From: JAOACQ01 sp049968515
GTDB taxonomy: Bacteria > Spirochaetota > Brevinematia > Brevinematales > JAOACQ01
NCBI GenBank assembly: GCA_049968515.1
Contig: JBMFQR010000004.1
Span: 29,885 to 93,884, forward strand
Length of the DNA: 64,000 bases
Direction of reading: 5' to 3'
Within the stretch, counting starts at the first letter, position 1. The number at the start of each line of letters is the position of its first letter. Of this stretch, positions 27,589 through 33,951 are shown piece by piece. Under the pieces are notes generated by a model. It was not told where the DNA came from. It searched no databases and worked only from the letters and a program-made list of their open reading frames with translations. Both the position numbers and the translations under genes were made by a program.

Positions 27589-28239
27589 ATGAACAAGATA
27601 TTTTTTATATTTTTAATCTTTCTATATGGTCTTTCATTTTCTTATGAGATTTCTGAATTTCCCCACGTGAGTAGGTATGATGAAAGATTGAAAAATATAT
27701 CAGATGAAAGCTTTCTTTCGAATGCATTAGATGATAGTGATTTAGATCTTGTTTTCTCTGCACTTAAGAGAGTTGGAGAACTCAGATTGACAAATTTAAA
27801 ATCAAAAGTTATTGGATTGATTGGGATTGCAAACCCACAGGCAAATATTTCAAGGTCAAAGCTATATGCTAATTATAGAAATATTTTCTATCTTGGTATC
27901 CTTGTTCTTGGTAAGATAGGCAGCAGTGAGAATGATGCTGCTTATCTGGCAGGCTTTCTCAGGGATACAAAAAAGGATGTGCTTGGCACGGTTTGTATTT
28001 TGCAGGCACTTGGAGAGTTAAAGGGGAACAAAAAGGCACTGGATTTTCTGCAGGAATATTCACTAACTGTGGGCTACAGGACTGATTCAAGGGTTGTCAG
28101 AAGTCTTGTTGATGCAATTGTTGCTCAGGGGAAAAAGAGTTCAAACACCTATCTGATTAGCTTGAGGGGAAGGGTTTCTCAGGAAGATAGGGTCTATGTC
28201 TCTGATGCGATAATGAAATTAAAAAAGATGCCAGATTAA
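27589..28239 (+). CDS. Secreted HEAT-like repeat protein
   Basis: 216 residues. An N-terminal signal peptide (IFFIFLIFLYGLSFSYE) is followed by paired-helix repeats: LDLVFSALKRVGELRLTNLK, IFYLGILVLGKIGSS, VLGTVCILQALGELKGNKKA. These have the spacing of HEAT/PBS-lyase repeats, usually protein-protein docking scaffolds; periplasmic location is inferred. Start ATG 27589 follows GGGAGG; an adjacent TTG is less likely. Confidence 0.6.
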   Translation: MNKIFFIFLIFLYGLSFSYEISEFPHVSRYDERLKNISDESFLSNALDDSDLDLVFSALKRVGELRLTNLKSKVIGLIGIANPQANISRSKLYANYRNIFYLGILVLGKIGSSENDAAYLAGFLRDTKKDVLGTVCILQALGELKGNKKALDFLQEYSLTVGYRTDSRVVRSLVDAIVAQGKKSSNTYLISLRGRVSQEDRVYVSDAIMKLKKMPD

Positions 28240-28257
28240 GTAATCAGGCATTACATG

Positions 28258-28275
28258 GCGTTGCATTGGCAACGC
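28258..28275. repeat. Short intergenic hairpin
   Basis: GCGTTGC and GCAACGC pair around a four-base loop, between the HEAT-like gene and the cyclo-ligase gene. No U-run follows. The 10-mer TGGCGTTGCA here also occurs inside the pst hairpin at 22696-22730. Confidence 0.5.
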
Positions 28276-28303
28276 AACCAAGTTCTTATGTTGTGGAGAT
28301 TAG

Positions 28304-28870
28304 ATGGGTGATTTAATTTATGAGAAAAAGGAAAAACTTAGAAAGGAATTCTTTCAGAAGCGTTTGCTTTTATCTAAAGATGAAGTTATAGAAAGGTCAA
28401 AGAAGATTATTGCTGGTCTTAAAGAAAATTTTCTCAATAATAATGTGTTTCTGTTTTATGTTCCAATAAGAAACGAGGTTGATTTACTTTCGCTTGCTAA
28501 AGAGCTTTTTCTTAATGGAAAGACTGTGCTTTTTCCCCGGGTAGTAGATTATGAAAGAATAGTTCCTTATGTTATAGAGGATATTAACTTTGATTTCAAA
28601 AGGGGAGCCTTTGGCATTCCAGAGCCAGATACAGAGCCATTTTACTCTGAGATTGATGTGGTTTTTGTTCCTGGCATTGTTTTTGGTAAAAATGGCTACA
28701 GAATTGGTTATGGAAAGAGCTATTATGACAATTTTCTTTCAACATATCCTATCAGGGAAAGTGTTGGCATAGCATTTGATTTTCAGGTGATTGATGAAGT
28801 GCCTTTTACTGAAAAGGATTTTAAGCTTGGTTTTATACAGTCAGAGACAGAATTATATAAGGTAATTTAA
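28304..28870 (+). CDS. 5-formyltetrahydrofolate cyclo-ligase family protein
   Basis: 188 residues. Converts 5-formyl-THF to 5,10-methenyl-THF using ATP. Visible marks are the N-terminal KLRKEFFQKRLLLSKDEV, FPRVVDYERIVPYV, FGIPEP and the C-terminal GKNGYRIGYGKSYYDNFL loop typical of MTHFS. It lies 18 bp before aroA; folate and chorismate-derived pathways are metabolically linked. Confidence 0.9.
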   Translation: MGDLIYEKKEKLRKEFFQKRLLLSKDEVIERSKKIIAGLKENFLNNNVFLFYVPIRNEVDLLSLAKELFLNGKTVLFPRVVDYERIVPYVIEDINFDFKRGAFGIPEPDTEPFYSEIDVVFVPGIVFGKNGYRIGYGKSYYDNFLSTYPIRESVGIAFDFQVIDEVPFTEKDFKLGFIQSETELYKVI

Positions 28871-28888
28871 TATTATAAGGATTATGAT

Positions 28889-30163
28889 ATGAGTTATATT
28901 GTTAAACCTTTTGCAAAAAAGAAGGTTAAAGCCGAATTGACGCTACCGGGTTCAAAGAGCATTACAAATAGATGCCTTGTAATTTCAGCACTTGCAAGGG
29001 GAAAGACTGAATTAAGCAATGTTCTTTTTTCTGATGACACATTTTATATGATGAAAGTTTTAAAAGATCTCGGTTTAAAAATTGATGTTGATGAAGATAA
29101 AAGGAGGGTTGTTATTGAGGGAGGAATGCTTCCACATGGTGAACATTCTTTTTTTGTTGGAAATGCAGGAACAACAATGAGATTTCTTTCATCTTACCTT
29201 TCTCTCGGAGGTGGAAGTTTTTTGCTTGATGGTGATGAAAGGATGAGAGAAAGGCCGATTCAGGATCTGCTTGATGTACTTAATAAGCTTGGTGTAAATA
29301 TTTTTAGTGTGAAAGGAAATGGTTGCCCTCCTGTAAGAATAAACTCGAAAGGAATAAAGGGTGGTAGGGCTAAACTTTCTGGGAAAAACTCAAGTCAATA
29401 TCTTTCTTCTGTTTTGATGTCTGCACCATATGCAGTGGGAGATGTTATTCTATGTGTAGATGGAGAAATTACATCCAGACCTTATGCTGAAATGACATTG
29501 AATATTATGAAAGAATTCGGTGTCAGTGTTAAAAATTCTGGCTTTAAAGAATTTGCCGTAACTCCCTCTGAGTATATTTCTTTGTCGTCTTATTACATAG
29601 AACCAGATGCCTCTACGGCTTCATATTTTTTAGCAGCCACAGCTATTCTTTCTGGTGAAATTAAAATCAGGGGGTTGGGTAAAAATTCGATTCAGGGTGA
29701 TACAAACTTTATTAAAATTCTTGAAATGATGGGATGTGAAATTGATGTTGGTGAAGATTTCATCAAACTTGTTTCTGATGGAAATCTTGATGGAATAGAG
29801 ATTGATATGAATGATGTTCCGGATCTTGTTCCTACCCTTGCAATTATTGCTTTGTTTGCCAGAACGCCAACTAAAATATTTAATGTGGCAAATTTGAGAA
29901 TAAAAGAGTCTGACAGGTTAAAAGCTTTAAGCAATGAGATTAAAAAGATTGGTGGTAAGGTTAATGAATTTGATGATGGACTTGAAATTTATCCTGAAAT
30001 ATGTTATAATTCTTCGCTTATTTCCACTTATAATGATCACAGAATTGCAATGGCTTTTTCCATTGCAGGTTTGAAAATAGGTGGGATAGAGATTGATAAT
30101 CCGGGTTGTGTTTCCAAGTCATTTCCTGAGTTTTTTAACTTTTTAGAAAGATTTTTTAATTGA
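28889..30163 (+). CDS. aroA: 3-phosphoshikimate 1-carboxyvinyltransferase (EPSP synthase)
   Basis: 424 residues. Joins shikimate-3-phosphate and PEP in the shikimate pathway. Motifs: LPGSKSITNRCLVISALARG, FFVGNAGTTMRFLSSYLS (PEP-loop), DGDERMRERPIQDLLDVL, and RIKESDRLKALSNEIK. The NAGTTMR loop has Thr where glyphosate-tolerant class II enzymes differ, so no resistance claim is made. Last protein gene before the tRNA-Thr promoter. Confidence 0.96.
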   Translation: MSYIVKPFAKKKVKAELTLPGSKSITNRCLVISALARGKTELSNVLFSDDTFYMMKVLKDLGLKIDVDEDKRRVVIEGGMLPHGEHSFFVGNAGTTMRFLSSYLSLGGGSFLLDGDERMRERPIQDLLDVLNKLGVNIFSVKGNGCPPVRINSKGIKGGRAKLSGKNSSQYLSSVLMSAPYAVGDVILCVDGEITSRPYAEMTLNIMKEFGVSVKNSGFKEFAVTPSEYISLSSYYIEPDASTASYFLAATAILSGEIKIRGLGKNSIQGDTNFIKILEMMGCEIDVGEDFIKLVSDGNLDGIEIDMNDVPDLVPTLAIIALFARTPTKIFNVANLRIKESDRLKALSNEIKKIGGKVNEFDDGLEIYPEICYNSSLISTYNDHRIAMAFSIAGLKIGGIEIDNPGCVSKSFPEFFNFLERFFN

Positions 30164-30167
30164 TTTT

Positions 30168-30196
30168 TTGACTTTTTTTTGTTTTTAGCTTATAAT
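30168..30196 (+). promoter_or_regulatory. Promoter for tRNA-Thr - rpmG - tRNA-Trp - secE - nusG
   Basis: TTGACT (30168-30173) and TATAAT (30191-30196) have a 17-bp spacer, directly after aroA. Transcription would start about 35 bases before tRNA-Thr. Confidence 0.67.
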
Positions 30197-30239
30197 AAAA
30201 AGTTGTGTTTTCTTGTTGTTATAGTTCTTGAGTTTTTTT

Positions 30240-30312
<73 letters not shown>

Positions 30313-30333
30313 AAATTATAATAAGAGGATTTT

Positions 30334-30486
30334 ATGGAAATTGTTACACTGGAATGTGAAGTTTGTGGTGAGAGAAATTATTCTACCAATAAAACAAAGA
30401 AAATGTTGCAGCAGAGGCTTAAGCTTAGTTTGAAGAAATATTGTCCGAGGTGTAGGAAGCATACTGTTCATAAGGAAGTAAAGTAG
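30334..30486 (+). CDS. rpmG: 50S ribosomal protein L33 (bL33), zinc-binding form
   Basis: 50 residues, too short for many ORF lists. MEIVTLECEVCGERNYST opens it. Two Cys pairs (Cys8/Cys11 and Cys37/Cys40, YCPRCRKH) form the zinc ribbon, the C-plus form. It lies between tRNA-Thr and tRNA-Trp as in many bacteria, with AAGAGG before the ATG. Confidence 0.95.
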   Translation: MEIVTLECEVCGERNYSTNKTKKMLQQRLKLSLKKYCPRCRKHTVHKEVK

Positions 30487-30562
30487 TTTTGAGTTAGTTA
30501 GTTTTTTAAGTGAAATAGGCTTCTATCCTGTAAATTGAGTAAAGTTTACTCAGACAGGCAAT

Positions 30563-30703
30563 TTGAAAGACAACTTTATCATATTAGATAAAGTTACTTA
30601 GGTAGGCAGAGTGGATTTGTAGTATAAGTGATAAAGCTTATTTAGATAAGCCAGAAAGTTGAAAGACAACTTTATCATATTAGATAAAGTTATTTAGGTA
30701 GGC
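30563..30703 (+). repeat. Direct repeat pair of 45 bp, each carrying a hairpin, 96-bp period
   Basis: Copies at 30563-30607 and 30659-30703 differ at a single base. Each has the perfect hairpin AACTTTATC/GATAAAGTT around a six-base loop and ends in TTAGGTAGGC, where a tRNA-Trp-like 5' piece begins. Another hairpin (GCTTAT/ATAAGC) lies between them. The units look like a duplicated tRNA leader. Confidence 0.75.
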
Positions 30704-30732
30704 TGGTAGCTCAATTGATAGAGTGGATTTAT
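30700..30732 (+). pseudogene. Truncated tRNA-Trp copy (5' third only)
   Basis: AGGCTGGTAGCTCAATTGAT and the next few bases match the start of the intact tRNA-Trp gene at 30766 with one change, through the D arm. The copy then breaks into a hairpin ATTTATCATTT/AAATGATAAAT instead of an anticodon arm. An even shorter relic (TAGGC then AGAGTGGATTT) lies at 30603-30618. Confidence 0.7.
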
Positions 30733-30765
30733 CATTTTTTAAATGATAAATTTATTTTTTATGAT

Positions 30766-30838
30766 AGGCTGGTAGCTCAATTGGTAGAGTAGCGGTCTCC
30801 AAAACCGTTGGCTGTGGGTTCAAGTCCCGCCCGGCCTG
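30766..30838 (+). tRNA. tRNA-Trp (anticodon CCA)
   Basis: Acceptor AGGCTGG pairs with CCGGCCT (one T-G wobble), with discriminator G, a Trp identity element. The anticodon loop CTCCAAA sits on a CGGT/ACCG stem. It precedes secE by 21 bp. The CCA end is not encoded. Confidence 0.95.
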
Positions 30839-30859
30839 TATTAATAGAATGGGGTTTTT

Positions 30860-31102
30860 ATGTTGAAGATTGTGAATATTGCCCTTCTCGTGCTGATTGG
30901 TATAGGAGTTGTTATTGCTGTAGTATTCAACTGGAATTATGTTAAGGAAAGTTTTGCAGAGCTTAAAAAGGTCAGCTGGCCATCGAGAGAACTTGCCTGG
31001 AATTCTGCAATAGTTACAATTGTGTTTATTGTTGTTTTTTCTCTTTTTCTTTCTTTGCTTGATTATCTATTGAATCTGATATTCTTGAAATTGGTTGGTT
31101 AA
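30860..31102 (+). CDS. secE: Preprotein translocase subunit SecE
   Basis: 80 residues. An extra N-terminal hydrophobic helix (about 5-25) precedes the conserved amphipathic hinge ESFAELKKVSWPSRELAWNS and the C-terminal membrane helix. SecE clamps SecY in the Sec channel. It is two bases upstream of nusG. Confidence 0.93.
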   Translation: MLKIVNIALLVLIGIGVVIAVVFNWNYVKESFAELKKVSWPSRELAWNSAIVTIVFIVVFSLFLSLLDYLLNLIFLKLVG

Positions 31103-31104
31103 AT

Positions 31105-31662
31105 ATGGCTCGTGGTTGGTTTGTAATTCAGGTTTATACTGGATATGAGAAAAGAGTAATGAATGAATTAATAAGTAAGAAAAATAATACATTTTTGAAG
31201 GATATAATTTTTGATGTTTGTGTGCCTGAAGAAGAATATACCATTGAAAAGAATAAAAAAAAGGTGGTAAAGAAAAGAAATCTTTATCCGGGATATGTAC
31301 TTGTTGAACTTGATCTTCCCGAAGATGATGCCTTATGGAAAAAGGTATATGTAGAAATTAAGTCAATAAATGGCGTTGGTATGTTTCTGACAGGAGGGGG
31401 TGGAAAGAAGCCAGTTCCTCTTTCATATGATGATGTAAAGACTATATTTGAGAAAACTGGTGAGATAAAGGTTGATCTCGCAATACTTGAAAGTGATTTT
31501 TCTGTTGGTGAAAGAGTGAAGATAAATGAGGGGCCCTTTAAAGATTTTGAGGGTGAGGTTCAGGAGATAAATCTTGAGAAAAATAGCTTAACTGTAAGGG
31601 TGGAAATTTTTGGAAGGTTAACTCCAGTTGAGCTTGAATTCAGCCAGGTCAAGAAACTTTGA
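31105..31662 (+). CDS. nusG: Transcription termination/antitermination factor NusG
   Basis: 185 residues. The NGN domain (GWFVIQVYTGYEKRVMNEL) and LYPGYVLVEL bind the RNA polymerase clamp. The C-terminal KOW domain (FSVGERVKINEGPFKDFEGE) contacts Rho or ribosomal S10. Standard length and place before rplK. Confidence 0.96.
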   Translation: MARGWFVIQVYTGYEKRVMNELISKKNNTFLKDIIFDVCVPEEEYTIEKNKKKVVKKRNLYPGYVLVELDLPEDDALWKKVYVEIKSINGVGMFLTGGGGKKPVPLSYDDVKTIFEKTGEIKVDLAILESDFSVGERVKINEGPFKDFEGEVQEINLEKNSLTVRVEIFGRLTPVELEFSQVKKL

Positions 31663-31685
31663 TAAATTATTTTTAGGAGAAATAA

Positions 31686-32120
31686 ATGGCACCAAAAACT
31701 AAAAAGGTTAAAGCAGTTGTGAAGATGCAACTTCAAGCAGGACAGGCAAATCCTGCACCTCCGGTTGGGACTGCTTTGGGACCTCATGGAATACAATTGA
31801 TGGAATTTTGTAAACAATTCAATGAGTCTACAAAAGATAAGGCTGGCTTTGTAATTCCTGTGATAGTAACAATATATGAAGATAGAAGTTTTACATTTAT
31901 TACAAAGACACCACCTGCTTCAAATCTTATTAAGAAAGAGCTTGGTATAGAAAAGGGTTCTTCAGAACCAAATAAAGCAAAGGTTGGTAAGATTAAGAGG
32001 GAGCAATTAAAAAAGATTGCAGAAATAAAGATGAAAGATTTGAATGCGAAGGATATAGATGCTGCGATTAATATAATAGCGGGTACAGCCAGAAATATGG
32101 GTGTTGAGGTGGAGGATTAA
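31686..32120 (+). CDS. rplK: 50S ribosomal protein L11 (uL11)
   Basis: 144 residues. The N-terminus has KMQLQAGQANPAPPVGTALG, the thiostrepton-site domain, and the C-terminal rRNA-binding domain ends in IIAGTARNMGVEVED. AGGAG precedes the ATG. Its end is next to the rplA ribosome-binding site. Confidence 0.97.
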   Translation: MAPKTKKVKAVVKMQLQAGQANPAPPVGTALGPHGIQLMEFCKQFNESTKDKAGFVIPVIVTIYEDRSFTFITKTPPASNLIKKELGIEKGSSEPNKAKVGKIKREQLKKIAEIKMKDLNAKDIDAAINIIAGTARNMGVEVED

Positions 32121-32121
32121 G

Positions 32122-32835
32122 ATGAAGGTTCTTGTAAAAAATAATGTTGTGTATAAAGGTGGAAAAAGAATACTCTCACTGATAGAAAAGTTTGATCTTG
32201 AAAAATTTTATCCTCTTGATGAGGCTTGCAAATTGGTAAAGGAGACAGCCACTGCAAAGTTTGATGAGACTATTGAGCTTTCTTATAAGTTAAACATAAA
32301 GCAGAAGCATAATATAAGAGATGTTGTTTTGCTCCCTCATTCAACTGGAAAGCAGTGCAGGGTGCTGGTTTTTGCAGAGGGTGAGAAGGCTGTGGAAGCA
32401 GAAAAGGCTGGTGCTGATTATGTTGGTTCTACTGAACTTGTGGAGAAGATTGCTGGTGGCTGGCTTGATTTTGAAGCCTGTATAGCCACGCCGGATATGA
32501 TGAAGAATTTAAGTAAGATTGCACCTATTCTTGGTAGAAGGAAGCTCATGCCGAATCCTAAAACCGGAACAGTTACGATGGAGATTGAAAGGGCAGTTAA
32601 GGAAGCAAAGGCTGGAAAGGTAGAAATAAGAAATGACAAAACAGGAAATATTCACACGATTATTGGCAAAAAATCCTCTTCAGCAGAGGTTTTATATGAG
32701 AATGCACTTGCCATACACAGGGTTCTATTGAAGAATAAACCTGCTGACCTGAAAGGAGATTATATTGCTACAATGGTTATTTCTGCTACTATGGGACCTG
32801 GTATAAAGGTTGATTTTAAAAAGCTTTCAATTTAA
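32122..32835 (+). CDS. rplA: 50S ribosomal protein L1 (uL1)
   Basis: 237 residues. MPNPKTGTVTMEIERAVKEA and the NIHTIIGKKS segment are L1 marks. L1 moves deacylated tRNA at the L1 stalk and can repress its own operon. A GTG at 32101 opens the frame, but the ATG at 32122 follows GGTGGAGG and starts one base after the rplK stop. Confidence 0.96.
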   Translation: MKVLVKNNVVYKGGKRILSLIEKFDLEKFYPLDEACKLVKETATAKFDETIELSYKLNIKQKHNIRDVVLLPHSTGKQCRVLVFAEGEKAVEAEKAGADYVGSTELVEKIAGGWLDFEACIATPDMMKNLSKIAPILGRRKLMPNPKTGTVTMEIERAVKEAKAGKVEIRNDKTGNIHTIIGKKSSSAEVLYENALAIHRVLLKNKPADLKGDYIATMVISATMGPGIKVDFKKLSI

Positions 32836-32860
32836 AAGTCTTTAAATGTTGAGGTAAACT

Positions 32861-33385
32861 ATGTCGGTTAAAGAAAAGAAAAAAGAACTTTTTTCAGAGA
32901 TCAACACTTATTTTGAGAATAATTATGGTGTGATAATGGCAGATTTTAAGGGTTTAAGTGTTGCCGAGCTTGATGAGATTAGAAGAAAGGCTGAAAGCGA
33001 AGGTGGTATACCGAAAGTTGTAAAAAATAATGTCTTTGAAAAGGTTCTTGAATCAAAAAAGATTGAAGGGTTTGAGAATGTTTTGAAGAACAATACCATT
33101 GCGTTTTTCTCTCGGGATGATCTTATTAAGGTATTAAAGCTGCTTGTTAAATATAGCAAGGAAAATGATAAGTTTCTTATTAAAGGTGTTTATTTTGATG
33201 GTAAGCTGTTTGAACAGAATGATGTTGTAGAACTTTCAAAGCTGCCATCAAAACAGGAAATTCTTTCTATGATTGTTGGAAACTTACAGGGAGTTATCTC
33301 CAGCTTTGTTGGTACATTAAATAGTGTTGTGACAACTTTTGTTGGAACAATTAAAGCTCTGGAAGAAAAAAATAGTAAAAATTAG
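32861..33385 (+). CDS. rplJ: 50S ribosomal protein L10 (uL10)
   Basis: 174 residues. GVIMADFKGLSVAELDEIRR and VVKNNVFEKVLE are L10 marks. Its C-terminal helix carries L7/L12 dimers. Only 25 bp separate it from rplA, so there is no room for the long L10 leader known in other bacteria. Confidence 0.95.
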   Translation: MSVKEKKKELFSEINTYFENNYGVIMADFKGLSVAELDEIRRKAESEGGIPKVVKNNVFEKVLESKKIEGFENVLKNNTIAFFSRDDLIKVLKLLVKYSKENDKFLIKGVYFDGKLFEQNDVVELSKLPSKQEILSMIVGNLQGVISSFVGTLNSVVTTFVGTIKALEEKNSKN

Positions 33386-33416
33386 GTTTGTTAAATTTTC
33401 ATATAAGGAGAATATA

Positions 33417-33812
33417 ATGGCAGATAAGATTCAGGAAGTGATTGACATCATTTCAAATATGACTGTGGTGGAGTTAAATGAACTCAGAAAGGCTTTGGAA
33501 GAGAAGTTTGATGTTAAAGCAGCTGCTCCTGTCGCATTTGCAGGACCTATGCCGGCACAGGGTGGTGGGGGTGCTTCTGCTCCTGCTGAAGAAGAAGCCT
33601 CAACGGTTTCTGTATTTATAAAGGATGCTGGGCCAAAAAAGATTGAAGTAATAAAGGTTGTAAGAGAGGTTACTGGCCTTGCATTGAAAGAAGCCAAGGA
33701 TCTTACTGAAAGCGGTGGCAAACAACCGGTAAAAGAAAATATTTCTAAGTCTGATGCTGAGGCTTTAAAGAAGAAGCTCGAAGAAGCCGGAGCTGTAGTT
33801 GAAATCAAATAG
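33417..33812 (+). CDS. rplL: 50S ribosomal protein L7/L12 (bL12)
   Basis: 131 residues. N-terminal dimerisation helix DKIQEVIDIISNMTVVELNE, an alanine/glycine-rich hinge, and the C-terminal factor-binding domain KIEVIKVVREVTGLALKEAK. The frame opens at 33339, but the ATG at 33417 has AAGGAG and gives the normal protein. Confidence 0.97.
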   Translation: MADKIQEVIDIISNMTVVELNELRKALEEKFDVKAAAPVAFAGPMPAQGGGGASAPAEEEASTVSVFIKDAGPKKIEVIKVVREVTGLALKEAKDLTESGGKQPVKENISKSDAEALKKKLEEAGAVVEIK

Positions 33813-33873
33813 AGATTTCATTTCTATTAATTCTCACTTTTTTTGTTTTAAGGCTTATAGTGGCGTGTTTTGA

Positions 33874-33922
33874 CTTCCTCTCCTTTCAACCCCCTGAAGG
33901 GGAGGAAGCGTTTTTATTTTTT
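33874..33922 (+). terminator. Attenuator/intrinsic terminator between rplL and rpoB
   Basis: CTTCCTCTCC pairs with GGGGAGGAAG (one T-G wobble), and the inner TTTCA/TGAA extends the stem. The U-rich run TTTTTATTTTTT follows. It should stop a fraction of transcripts, giving more L7/L12 than RNA polymerase; E. coli has an analogous attenuator in the same gap. No promoter for rpoB is seen after it. Confidence 0.78.
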
Positions 33923-33951
33923 CCGTAAATTTAGTTGTAGAGGTAGGATTT

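Noticed and set aside
30540..30765. T-box riboswitch or CRISPR array before tRNA-Trp
   Set aside because: No T-box consensus and no regulated aminoacyl-tRNA synthetase gene; only two long repeats with no spacer pattern, so neither fits.
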